From: Pseudomonas grimontii | Lineage (GTDB): Bacteria > Pseudomonadota > Gammaproteobacteria > Pseudomonadales > Pseudomonadaceae | DNA: 64,000 nucleotides | Direction: 5' to 3' | NCBI RefSeq assembly: GCF_007858185.1 | Contig: NZ_VFES01000011.1 | Location: forward strand, 1-64,000 | Shown: piece by piece, positions 8,264 through 15,919 of the stretch | Layout of the letters: every line of letters starts with the position of its first letter | Numbering within the stretch: position 1 is the first letter of the stretch | The notes under the pieces: generated by a model | Database searches by the model: none | Seen by the model: only the letters and a program-made list of their open reading frames with translations | What the model was told of the DNA's origin: nothing | Position numbers and translations under genes: made by a program

Positions 8264-8871
8264 ATGAAACACGAAACGATTGAAAAAAACGTCGGCCTGC
8301 TGATGCTGCTCATGGTGCTCGCCGTGAGCATCGGCGGCCTGACCCAGATCGTCCCGCTGTTCTTCCAGGACGTGACCAACAAGCCGGTGGAAGGCATGAA
8401 GCCCTACACCGCGCTGCAACTGGAAGGCCGCGACATCTACATCCGCGAAGGCTGCGTACAGTGCCACTCGCAGATGATCCGCCCGTTCCGCGCCGAGACC
8501 GAGCGCTACGGCCACTACTCGGTCGCCGGTGAAAGCGTGTGGGACCACCCGTTCCTGTGGGCTCCAAGCGTACCGGGCCAGACCTGGCGCGCGTCGGCGC
8601 TCGCTACTCGGACGACTGGCACCGCGCGCACTTGTACAACCCGCGCAACGTAGTGCCTGAGTCGAAAATGCCGGCCTACCCGTGGCTGGTCACGGCCGCA
8701 GTCGACAACAGCCACACCGAGACCAAGTTGAAAGTGATGCGCACCCTCGGCGTGCCGTACACCGACGACGACATCAGTGCCGCGGTGGCCAGCCTCAAGG
8801 GCAAGACCGAAATGGACGCGCTGGTTTCGTACCTGCAAGTGCTCGGCACCGCCATCAAGAGCAAGAGGTGA
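8264..8871 (+). pseudogene. ccoO: cbb3 oxidase monohaem cytochrome c subunit, operon 2, frameshifted
   Basis: Reading from ATG 8264 gives a normal CcoO start: a membrane anchor (about residues 10-30) and the haem c motif CVQCH in GCVQCHSQMIRPFRAETERYG. The frame then breaks at the GGG run at 8559-8561 and the product stops at 8653 (about 129 residues). The missing part ([13 protein letters not shown] to GTAIKSKR) continues in another frame to 8871. The intact paralogue at 11847-12455 reads CTGTGGGGTTCCAAG here, whereas this copy has CTGTGGGCTCCAAG, so a single G is absent. Restoring it gives about 203 residues, the normal length. This is either a real inactivating mutation or a sequence error in a short G run; I cannot tell which. 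The lost part normally supplies the distal haem-ligand region. Confidence 0.88.
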
Positions 8872-8874
8872 GCC

Positions 8875-9075
8875 ATGGGATTTGAATTCGATGCAGGCAC
8901 CATCCGCGGCCTCGGCACGCTGATCGTCGCCATCGCCTTTATCGGCCTGTCGCTGTGGGTATTCAACAACCGGCGCAATGCGGAATTCGAGGAAGCGCGC
9001 CTGCTGCCCTTCGCCGATGAACCTTCGCCATCCGACGCTCACCAAGAGCCTGCAACAAGGAGCAACCGGCCATGA
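8875..9075 (+). CDS. ccoQ: cbb3 oxidase small subunit CcoQ, operon 2
   Basis: A 66-residue single-span membrane protein that stabilises or assembles the cbb3 oxidase. It has one hydrophobic segment (GLGTLIVAIAFIGLSLWVF, about residues 11-29) followed by the basic and acidic tail NNRRNAEFEEARLLPFADEP, almost the same as the copy at 12462. It begins 3 bases after the ccoO2 stop and overlaps ccoP2 by 4 bases, so it is translationally linked. The frameshift in ccoO2 could reduce its translation by polarity. Confidence 0.92.
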   Translation: MGFEFDAGTIRGLGTLIVAIAFIGLSLWVFNNRRNAEFEEARLLPFADEPSPSDAHQEPATRSNRP

Positions 9076-9986
9076 CTACCTTCTGGAGTACATGGATCTG
9101 CGTACTGACCATCGGCAGCCTGATCGGCCTGACCTGGCTGTTGTTCGCCACCCGCAAGGGCGAGACCAAGGGCAGTGTCGACCAGACCATGGGCCACGCC
9201 TTCGACGGTATCGAGGAATACGACAACCCCCTGCCCCAGTGGTGGTTCATGTTGTTCGCCGGCACCCTGGTGTTTGCCGTCGGCTACCTGATCCTCTACC
9301 CGGGCCTGGGCAACTGGAAAGGCGTGTTGCCGGGCTATGAAGGCGGCTGGACCTCGGCCAAGGAGTGGGACAAGGAGATGGCCAAGGCCGACACCAAGTT
9401 CGGGCCGATCTTCGCCAAATTCTCAGCCATGCCCGTGGAAGAAGTCGCGAAAGACCCGCAAGCGCTGAAAATGGGCGGTCGCCTGTTCGCCTCCAACTGC
9501 GCGGTGTGCCACGGCTCGGATGCCAAGGGCGCATTCGGCTTTCCAAACCTGGCTGACAACATCTGGCGCTGGGGCGGTTCGGCCGACGCGATCAAGACCA
9601 CCATCATGAACGGTCGCCACGCGGCAATGCCGGCCTGGGGTGACATGCTGGGCGACGAAGGCGTGAAAAACGTCGCCGCCTATGTGCGTCACGATATCGC
9701 CAAGCTGCCCCTGCCGGCCGACAGCACCGCCGACCTGGCCGCCGGCCAAGCCACGTTCAACACCACCTGCGTGGCCTGCCATGGTCCGCAAGGCCAAGGC
9801 ATGGAAGCCATGGGCGCGCCGAACCTGACGCTGCCCGCCGGTTACATCTACGGCACCAGCCTCGCGCAGTTGCAGCAGACGATTCGTCACGGCCGCCAAG
9901 GCCAGATGCCAGCGCAGGAAGTGCTGCAGGGCAATGACAAAGTGCATCTGCTGGCGGCTTACGTGTATAGCCTGTCCCATCAATAG
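9072..9986 (+). CDS. ccoP: cbb3 oxidase dihaem cytochrome c subunit III, operon 2
   Basis: A 304-residue membrane-anchored dihaem cytochrome that brings electrons to CcoN. The N-terminus has a membrane segment, the conserved DGIEEYDNPLPQWW stretch and a second segment (WFMLFAGTLVFAVGYLIL). Two haem c motifs follow: CAVCH (in ASNCAVCHGSDAKG) and CVACH (in NTTCVACHGPQGQG). It is about 21 residues shorter than the operon 1 copy, mostly because it lacks the insert after LPGY. A probable intrinsic terminator follows at 10017-10062. Confidence 0.95.
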   Translation: MTTFWSTWICVLTIGSLIGLTWLLFATRKGETKGSVDQTMGHAFDGIEEYDNPLPQWWFMLFAGTLVFAVGYLILYPGLGNWKGVLPGYEGGWTSAKEWDKEMAKADTKFGPIFAKFSAMPVEEVAKDPQALKMGGRLFASNCAVCHGSDAKGAFGFPNLADNIWRWGGSADAIKTTIMNGRHAAMPAWGDMLGDEGVKNVAAYVRHDIAKLPLPADSTADLAAGQATFNTTCVACHGPQGQGMEAMGAPNLTLPAGYIYGTSLAQLQQTIRHGRQGQMPAQEVLQGNDKVHLLAAYVYSLSHQ

Positions 9987-10016
9987 CAGCAGGTGAGCTG
10001 GAAGTTTTAAGCTTCA

Positions 10017-10062
10017 AGCTGCAAGAGAAGAGCCCCCAACTTGGATCTTGCAGCTGTTTTTT
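10017..10062 (+). terminator. Probable intrinsic terminator after ccoNOQP-2
   Basis: A perfect 10-base stem, AGCTGCAAGA with TCTTGCAGCT, and a loop of about 19 bases are followed by G and six T. It starts 31 bases after the ccoP2 stop. It is built from copies of the AGCTTCA/AGCTGCA repeat family found elsewhere in the window. Confidence 0.65.
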
Positions 10063-10191
10063 CTTGCGGCTTGCAACTTGCCGCTTATGGCTGCCGCTCT
10101 GCGGCAGTTCGTCACACCCTTCCAAAGCACAACTTTCCCCTCCTGCCATTCGGGTCTACGCTTGCTTGCACAGCGGACCAATCTTGGCGTA

Positions 10192-10210
10192 CGCAACGAC
10201 AGTCGTTGCG
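10192..10210. promoter_or_regulatory. 19-base perfect dyad in the ccoN1 leader, possible operator
   Basis: CGCAACGAC-A-GTCGTTGCG is a perfect inverted repeat with one central base, about 195 bases before the ccoN1 ATG. The near-zero loop suggests a protein-binding site rather than an RNA hairpin. The binding protein is unknown. The surrounding 418-base gap (9987-10404) otherwise holds the terminator above and a weak Anr-like site. Confidence 0.4.
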
Positions 10211-10306
10211 ACCCCCAAAATTTCCTGTCCACTCGATCAGCTTTCGATTTCGGATTTTATCCTTACGCCAAACATGGAAAGGGCGCAGAATCTGGCGTGG
10301 AACGCA

Positions 10307-10320
10307 TTGACACAGGTCAG
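10307..10320 (+). promoter_or_regulatory. Weak Anr-like site upstream of ccoN1
   Basis: TTGAC-ACAG-GTCAG matches the TTGAY-N4-RTCAA consensus at nine of ten positions. It lies 85 bases before the ccoN1 ATG. No good -10 sits at the expected distance. In P. aeruginosa operon 1 is expressed largely without Anr, so this may be a weak or non-functional site. Confidence 0.3.
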
Positions 10321-10404
10321 CCTTGCGTTGCAATGGCCCCTTGCTTTCTACATACTTGCGGCCGAATTTTACCTATAAAAAAACCTAAACCGTGGAACCT
10401 TAGA

Positions 10405-11847
10405 ATGAGCACAGCAATCAGTCCGACTGCTTATAACTATAAGGTAGTCCGCCAGTTCGCCATCATGACGGTGGTCTGGGGGATCCTTGGCATGGGGCTC
10501 GGGGTGTTCATCGCCTCGCAACTGGTTTGGCCGGAATTGAATTTCGGCTTGCCATGGACAACCTTCGGCCGCCTGCGCCCGCTGCACACCAACCTGGTGA
10601 TTTTCGCCTTCGGCGGATGTGCATTGTTTGCCACCTCCTACTACGTCGTGCAGCGAACCTGCCAAACGCGACTGATCTCCGACAGCCTTGCGGCCTTCAC
10701 CTTCTGGGGTTGGCAAGCGGTCATCGTCGGTGCCATCGTTACCCTGCCGCTGGGCTACACCACCACCAAGGAATACGCCGAGCTGGAATGGCCGATCGCG
10801 ATTTTGCTCGCCATCGTCTGGGTGACCTACGCGGTGGTGTTCTTCGGCACCATCGTCAAGCGCAAGACCAAGCACATCTACGTGGGCAACTGGTTCTACG
10901 GTGCCTTCATCCTGGTGACGGCGATGCTGCACATCGTCAACCACGCCTCGTTGCCGGTCAGCCTGTTCAAGTCCTACTCGGCCTACGCCGGTGCGACGGA
11001 TGCGATGATCCAGTGGTGGTACGGCCACAACGCTGTAGGTTTCTTCCTCACCACCGGTTTCCTGGGGATGATGTACTACTTCGTGCCGAAACAGGCCGAA
11101 CGTCCTATTTACTCGTATCGCCTGTCCATCGTGCACTTCTGGGCACTCATCACCCTGTACATCTGGGCCGGCCCGCACCACTTGCACTACACCGCGTTGC
11201 CGGACTGGGCACAGTCCCTGGGCATGGCGATGTCGATCATCCTGCTGGCCCCGAGCTGGGGTGGCATGATCAACGGCATGATGACCCTGTCGGGCGCCTG
11301 GCATAAGCTGCGCACCGACCCGATCCTGCGCTTTTTGGTGGTGTCCCTGGCGTTCTACGGCATGTCGACCTTCGAAGGTCCGATGATGGCGATCAAGACC
11401 GTCAACTCGCTGTCCCACTACACCGACTGGACCATCGGCCACGTACACGCCGGCGCCCTCGGCTGGGTAGCGATGATTTCCATCGGCGCGCTGTACCACA
11501 TGATCCCCAAACTGTTCGGCCGTGCGCAGATGCACAGTGTCGGGCTGATCAACACGCACTTCTGGCTGGCCACCATCGGCACCGTGCTCTACATCGCTTC
11601 GATGTGGGTCAACGGCATCACCCAGGGCCTGATGTGGCGTGCGATCAACGATGACGGCACCCTCACCTACTCCTTCGTCGAAGCGCTGCAAGCCAGTCAC
11701 CCTGGTTTCATCGTCCGCGCCATCGGTGGTGCGTTCTTTGCCAGCGGCATGCTGTTCATGGCCTACAACGTCTGGCGCACCGTGCGTGCCTCCGACCCGG
11801 CCGAAGCCGAAGCCGCCGCCAAGATCGCCGTTGTGGGAGCCCACTGA
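10405..11847 (+). CDS. ccoN: cbb3-type cytochrome c oxidase subunit I, operon 1
   Basis: A catalytic haem-copper subunit of 480 residues, started at ATG 10405 (MSTAISPTAYNYKVVRQF). The frame is open far upstream, but those residues do not resemble the family. It has the same ligand regions as the first copy (LRPLHTNLVIFAFGG, YGHNAVGFFLT, GPHHLHYTALPDW, IGHVHAGALGW). It differs from CcoN2 mainly in the second helix loop, around residues 125-190 and at the C-terminus. The stop overlaps the ccoO1 start (TGATG). Being adjacent to ccoGHIS, it corresponds to P. aeruginosa ccoN1, the constitutive oxidase, and it is the only complete cbb3 operon here if the ccoO2 frameshift is real. Confidence 0.95.
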   Translation: MSTAISPTAYNYKVVRQFAIMTVVWGILGMGLGVFIASQLVWPELNFGLPWTTFGRLRPLHTNLVIFAFGGCALFATSYYVVQRTCQTRLISDSLAAFTFWGWQAVIVGAIVTLPLGYTTTKEYAELEWPIAILLAIVWVTYAVVFFGTIVKRKTKHIYVGNWFYGAFILVTAMLHIVNHASLPVSLFKSYSAYAGATDAMIQWWYGHNAVGFFLTTGFLGMMYYFVPKQAERPIYSYRLSIVHFWALITLYIWAGPHHLHYTALPDWAQSLGMAMSIILLAPSWGGMINGMMTLSGAWHKLRTDPILRFLVVSLAFYGMSTFEGPMMAIKTVNSLSHYTDWTIGHVHAGALGWVAMISIGALYHMIPKLFGRAQMHSVGLINTHFWLATIGTVLYIASMWVNGITQGLMWRAINDDGTLTYSFVEALQASHPGFIVRAIGGAFFASGMLFMAYNVWRTVRASDPAEAEAAAKIAVVGAH

Positions 11848-12455
11848 TGAAGCATGAAGTAGTCGAGAAGAATATCGGCCTGCTGGCCTTCTTCATGGTC
11901 ATCGCCGTGAGTATCGGCGGCCTGACCCAGATCGTTCCGCTGTTTTTCCAGGACGTGACCAACAAGCCGGTCGAAGGCATGAAGCCGCGCACCGCCCTTG
12001 AACTGGAAGGCCGCGACGTCTACATCGCCAACGGTTGTGTCGGCTGCCACTCGCAGATGATCCGCCCGTTCCGCGCCGAAACCGAACGCTACGGCCACTA
12101 CTCGGTGGCCGGTGAAAGCGTGTGGGACCACCCGTTCCTGTGGGGTTCCAAGCGCACCGGCCCGGACCTGGCCCGTGTCGGCGGGCGTTACTCCGATGAC
12201 TGGCAACGTGCGCACTTGTACAACCCGCGCAACGTGGTGCCTGAGTCGAAAATGCCAGCGTACCCGTTCCTCGTGGAAAACAAGCTCGACGGCAAGGACA
12301 CCGCGAAGAAGATGGAAGTCTTGCGCACCCTGGGCGTGCCCTACACCGACGAAGACATCGCCGGTGCAGCCGCAGCCGTGAAGGGCAAGACCGAAATGGA
12401 CGCATTGGTGGCCTACCTGCAAGGCCTGGGCACCATCATCAAAAGCAAACGGTGA
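11847..12455 (+). CDS. ccoO: cbb3 oxidase monohaem cytochrome c subunit II, operon 1
   Basis: 202 residues, full length for the family. There is one N-terminal membrane anchor, then haem c motif CVGCH in NGCVGCHSQMIRP, then the conserved blocks [20 protein letters not shown] and [15 protein letters not shown]. The start ATG overlaps the ccoN1 stop by one base. It transfers electrons between CcoP and CcoN on the periplasmic face. It served as the reference for placing the missing base in the operon 2 copy. Confidence 0.96.
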   Translation: MKHEVVEKNIGLLAFFMVIAVSIGGLTQIVPLFFQDVTNKPVEGMKPRTALELEGRDVYIANGCVGCHSQMIRPFRAETERYGHYSVAGESVWDHPFLWGSKRTGPDLARVGGRYSDDWQRAHLYNPRNVVPESKMPAYPFLVENKLDGKDTAKKMEVLRTLGVPYTDEDIAGAAAAVKGKTEMDALVAYLQGLGTIIKSKR

Positions 12456-12461
12456 TTCTTC

Positions 12462-12647
12462 ATGGATATCGGGATGATTCGTGGCCTGGGCACCGTTGTC
12501 GTGATGGTGGCCTTTATCGGCCTGGCGTTGTGGGTGTTCAGCCCCAAGCGCAAGTCGGAGTTTGAAGACGCGACCTTGCTGCCCTTTGCGGATGATCCCG
12601 AAGCCATCAAGCACGTCGAGCAAGCTTCTAGGAGTAACAAAGAATGA
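12462..12647 (+). CDS. ccoQ: cbb3 oxidase small subunit CcoQ, operon 1
   Basis: A 61-residue single-span membrane protein (GLGTVVVMVAFIGLALWVF, residues 8-26) with the tail SPKRKSEFEDATLLPFADDP. It lies 6 bases after ccoO1 and overlaps ccoP1 by 4 bases (ATGA). It is a paralogue of the gene at 8875-9075 and is thought to support oxidase stability. Confidence 0.92.
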   Translation: MDIGMIRGLGTVVVMVAFIGLALWVFSPKRKSEFEDATLLPFADDPEAIKHVEQASRSNKE

Positions 12648-13621
12648 CTACGTTCTGGAGTCTGTACGTCACAGTCCTCAGCCTGGGTACCATCTTCGCC
12701 CTGACCTGGCTGCTGCTGTCGACCCGCAAGGGCCAGCGCGCCGAGCAAACCGACGAGACCGTCGGCCACTCGTTCGATGGCATTGAGGAGTACGACAACC
12801 CGTTGCCGAAGTGGTGGTTCATGCTGTTCGTCGGCACCATCATCTTCGCCCTCGGCTACCTGGTGCTGTACCCCGGCCTGGGCAATTGGAAAGGCCTGCT
12901 GCCGGGCTACAACTACCTCGACAACGACAAGCAAACCCCGTTCGCCAACGGCCAGACCGGCTGGACCGGCGTGCACGAATGGGAAAAGGAAATGGCCAGG
13001 TCGGACGCCAAGTTCGGGCCGATCTTCGCCAAATTCGCCTCGATGCCGATTGAAGACGTCGCCAAGGACCCGCAAGCCCTGAAGATGGGCGGTCGCCTGT
13101 TCGCCTCCAACTGCTCGGTGTGCCACGGCTCCGACGCCAAGGGCGCCTACGGCTTCCCCAACCTGACCGACGCCGATTGGCGCTGGGGCGGCGAACCGGC
13201 GACCATCAAGGAAACCATCATGAAAGGCCGCCATGCCGTCATGCCGGCCTGGCTGGACATCCTCAAGGAACAAGGCGTCAGCGACGTCGCCGCGTTCGTC
13301 GTCACCAACCTCGACGGCCGCAAGCTGCCGGAAGGCGTGAAAGCCGATGTGGCCAACGGCGAGAAACTCTTCGCCGCCAACTGCGTGGCCTGCCACGGCC
13401 CCGCTGGCAAAGGCACCCCCGCCATGGGCGCGCCCGACCTGACCCACCCCGGCGCGTTCATCTACGGCTCGAGCTTCGCCCAACTGCAGCAGACCATCCG
13501 TTGGGGTCGTCAGGGCCAGATGCCTGCGCAGGAGCAACTGCAGGGCAACGACAAGGTCCACTTGCTCGCGGCGTATGTCTACAGCTTGTCCCATGGGGAT
13601 AAGAAGGCCGAGGAGCAGTAA
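12644..13621 (+). CDS. ccoP: cbb3 oxidase dihaem cytochrome c subunit III, operon 1
   Basis: 325 residues: an N-terminal membrane segment, FDGIEEYDNPLPKWW, a second membrane segment, then two haem c motifs, CSVCH (ASNCSVCHGSDAKG) and CVACH (AANCVACHGPAGKG). It carries about 20 extra residues after LPGYNY compared with the operon 2 copy. It is the last gene of operon 1. A 50-base near-perfect palindrome 23 bases downstream probably terminates transcription. Confidence 0.95.
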   Translation: MTTFWSLYVTVLSLGTIFALTWLLLSTRKGQRAEQTDETVGHSFDGIEEYDNPLPKWWFMLFVGTIIFALGYLVLYPGLGNWKGLLPGYNYLDNDKQTPFANGQTGWTGVHEWEKEMARSDAKFGPIFAKFASMPIEDVAKDPQALKMGGRLFASNCSVCHGSDAKGAYGFPNLTDADWRWGGEPATIKETIMKGRHAVMPAWLDILKEQGVSDVAAFVVTNLDGRKLPEGVKADVANGEKLFAANCVACHGPAGKGTPAMGAPDLTHPGAFIYGSSFAQLQQTIRWGRQGQMPAQEQLQGNDKVHLLAAYVYSLSHGDKKAEEQ

Positions 13622-13644
13622 GGCTGATCGTTATTTAGACACCC

Positions 13645-13694
13645 AGAAGATCCAATGTGGGAGGGGGCAAGCCCCCTTCCACATTGGATCTTCT
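13645..13694. repeat. REP-type 50-base palindrome after ccoP1, probable bidirectional terminator
   Basis: The two 25-base halves pair at 23 positions, from AGAAGATCCAATGTGG on the left to its inverse on the right, around a GGGGGCAAGCCCCC core. The core is the REP sequence seen at 48040, 50321 and 54783. The symmetry extends well beyond the usual REP arms, into AGAAGATCCAATGT. Confidence 0.8.
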
Positions 13695-13743
13695 GCATTT
13701 TGAAGGTTGAGCCCACAAAAACCGTCCATACTTCCCAAGTCAA

Positions 13744-13757
13744 TTGATCCAGGTCAC
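13744..13757 (+). promoter_or_regulatory. Weak Anr-like site upstream of ccoG
   Basis: TTGAT-CCAG-GTCAC matches nine of ten consensus positions of an Anr site. It lies about 150 bases before the ccoG start. A second TCAATTGA palindrome follows at about 13765. No well-placed -10 is evident, so the call is tentative. Confidence 0.3.
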
Positions 13758-13910
13758 GTACACCATCAATTGATTTCCCCCAACGCGACCAAAGGTCGCA
13801 CCCTTTGAGCGGCATCGGGGGCGTATCATTACGCCACTGCAAGACCCTTTATTTGACCCCGGTTGGCACGTACTGGCCGAGGCAAATCTCCACCGCCGTG
13901 GGATGCAATG

Positions 13911-15338
13911 ATGAGCAACCAGATACCGGTACACGACGTTACCCCGCCTGCCAAAAACTCGAATAGCCCTGACGGTAAGAGCGTCGACCTCTACGCGTCG
14001 CGAGAGAAAATCTACACCCGTGCCTTCACCGGCCTGTTCCGCAACCTGCGCATGCTCGGCGGCGCCGGTCTATTCCTGCTCTACTTCGGCACGGTGTGGC
14101 TGAACTGGGGTGGCCACCAGGCGGTGTGGTGGAACCTGCCGGAACGTAAATTCTTTATTTTCGGCGCGACCTTCTGGCCCCAGGACTTCATCCTGCTGTC
14201 GGGCATCCTGATCGTCGCGGCGTTTGGCCTGTTCTTTATTACCGTGTACGCCGGCCGCGTGTGGTGCGGTTATACCTGCCCGCAAAGCGTGTGGACATGG
14301 ATCTTCATGTGGTGCGAAAAAGTTACCGAAGGCGACCGCAACCAGCGCATCAAGCTGGACAAGGCGCCGATGGGCGCCAACAAGTTCCTGCGCAAGTTCA
14401 GCAAGCACACGCTGTGGCTGCTGATCGGCTTTGCCACCGGCATGACCTTCGTCGGCTACTTCTCGCCGATCCGCGAACTGGTGTTCGACTTCTTCACCGG
14501 CCAGGCCGATGGCTGGTCGTATTTCTGGGTCGGGTTCTTCACCCTCGCCACCTATGGCAACGCCGGCTGGCTGCGCGAACAGGTGTGCATCTATATGTGC
14601 CCGTACGCACGCTTCCAGAGCGTGATGTTCGACAAGGACACGCTGATCGTCTCCTATGACCCACGCCGTGGCGAAGTGCGTGGTCCGCGTAAAAAAGGCG
14701 CCGACTACAAGGCCCAGGGCCTGGGCGACTGCATCGACTGTACGATGTGCGTACAGGTATGCCCCACCGGTATCGACATCCGCGACGGCCTGCAAATCGA
14801 GTGCATCGGTTGCGCCGCCTGTATCGATGCCTGCGACAACATCATGGACAAGATGGAGTACCCGCGCGGCCTGATCAGCTACACCACCGAGCACAACCTG
14901 TCCGGGCAGAAAACCCACAAGCTGCGCCCACGCCTGATCGGGTATGCCCTGGTGTTGCTGGCAATGATGAGCCTGCTGGCAGGAGCGTTCTTCATGCGTT
15001 CGCTGGTGGGCTTCGACGTGAGCAAGGACCGTGTGCTGTACCGCGAAAACGCCGAAGGGCGCATCGAAAACGTCTACAGCCTGAAGATCATGAACAAGGA
15101 CCAGCGCGATCACACCTACGTGCTCGACGCCGCCGGCCTGCCGGACCTCAAGCTGCAAGGCCGACGTGAAATCAAAGTGGCGGCCGGCGACATCGTCAGC
15201 ATGCCGGTGGAACTGTCGAGTGCGCCGGAGCAACTGCCGTCGAGTACCAACGAGGTGACGTTCATCCTCAAGGATGCCGATGACGCCAGCGTCCATATTG
15301 AAGCGAAGAGCCGATTCATTGGCCCCCAGGTTCGTTAA
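13911..15338 (+). CDS. ccoG: Cytochrome c oxidase accessory protein CcoG (FixG family)
   Basis: A membrane-bound ferredoxin-like protein of 475 residues, implicated in copper (Cu2+ to Cu+) reduction for cbb3 oxidase assembly. It has about five hydrophobic segments. There are two cysteine clusters of [4Fe-4S] type, CIDCTMCVQVCP and CIGCAACIDACD (about residues 270-305), plus membrane cysteines in VWCGYTCPQSVWTW and CIYMCPYARFQ. An IgG-like C-terminal domain follows. The start is the second of two adjacent ATGs (13908 and 13911), chosen for its 8-base distance to GGGA. It heads the ccoGHIS maturation operon. Confidence 0.94.
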   Translation: MSNQIPVHDVTPPAKNSNSPDGKSVDLYASREKIYTRAFTGLFRNLRMLGGAGLFLLYFGTVWLNWGGHQAVWWNLPERKFFIFGATFWPQDFILLSGILIVAAFGLFFITVYAGRVWCGYTCPQSVWTWIFMWCEKVTEGDRNQRIKLDKAPMGANKFLRKFSKHTLWLLIGFATGMTFVGYFSPIRELVFDFFTGQADGWSYFWVGFFTLATYGNAGWLREQVCIYMCPYARFQSVMFDKDTLIVSYDPRRGEVRGPRKKGADYKAQGLGDCIDCTMCVQVCPTGIDIRDGLQIECIGCAACIDACDNIMDKMEYPRGLISYTTEHNLSGQKTHKLRPRLIGYALVLLAMMSLLAGAFFMRSLVGFDVSKDRVLYRENAEGRIENVYSLKIMNKDQRDHTYVLDAAGLPDLKLQGRREIKVAAGDIVSMPVELSSAPEQLPSSTNEVTFILKDADDASVHIEAKSRFIGPQVR

Positions 15339-15371
15339 TAAATAGAAAGCTTCGTTAAAGAGAGCAGAACA

Positions 15372-15911
15372 ATGCCCCAAGCCACTGCCGCAAGCCCTTG
15401 GTACAAGCACCTCTGGCCCTGGATCATCATTGGGATCCTGGCCTGCTCGGTGACCTTGACCTTGTCCATGGTGACCATCGCGGTGAACAACCCGGACAAC
15501 CTGGTCAACGACAACTACTACGAGGCCGGCAAAGGCATCAACCGCTCCCTGGACCGCGAACGGCTGGCCCAGACCCTGCAACTGCGCGCCAAGCTGCACC
15601 TGGATGAGCTGACCGGTGAAGTCGAGTTGAACCTCACCGGCTACAGCAACCCAAACACCCTGGAACTGAACCTGATCTCCCCGACCCAGCCAGAGAAGGA
15701 CCGCAAGATCAACCTGACCCGCAGCGACAGCGAACCGGGCCGCTACATCGGCCAGGTCACCGACAAGGTCGAAGGCCGCCGCTTCGTGGAACTGCTGGGT
15801 GTGGAAGGCGACAAGACCTGGCGCCTGTTCGAGGAAGAAGAAGTCAGCCACGACAAGGACTTGCTGCTGGGTGATGAACCGTTGCAGGGTGCTGAAGACC
15901 TGAAAAAATAG
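15372..15911 (+). CDS. ccoH: Cytochrome oxidase maturation protein CcoH (FixH family)
   Basis: 179 residues with one N-terminal membrane span (LWPWIIIGILACSVTLTLSM) followed by the FixH signature NPDNLVNDNYYEAGKGINRSL and a periplasmic beta-rich domain. It is required for cbb3 oxidase stability and interacts with the assembling complex. It lies 33 bases after ccoG and 8 bases before ccoI. Confidence 0.93.
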   Translation: MPQATAASPWYKHLWPWIIIGILACSVTLTLSMVTIAVNNPDNLVNDNYYEAGKGINRSLDRERLAQTLQLRAKLHLDELTGEVELNLTGYSNPNTLELNLISPTQPEKDRKINLTRSDSEPGRYIGQVTDKVEGRRFVELLGVEGDKTWRLFEEEEVSHDKDLLLGDEPLQGAEDLKK

Positions 15912-15919
15912 CAGCGCCC

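Noticed and set aside
10048..10404. Upstream extension of ccoN1 by 119 codons
   Set aside because: The extension covers a terminator and promoter region, and its residues do not resemble CcoN; the family starts at ATG 10405.
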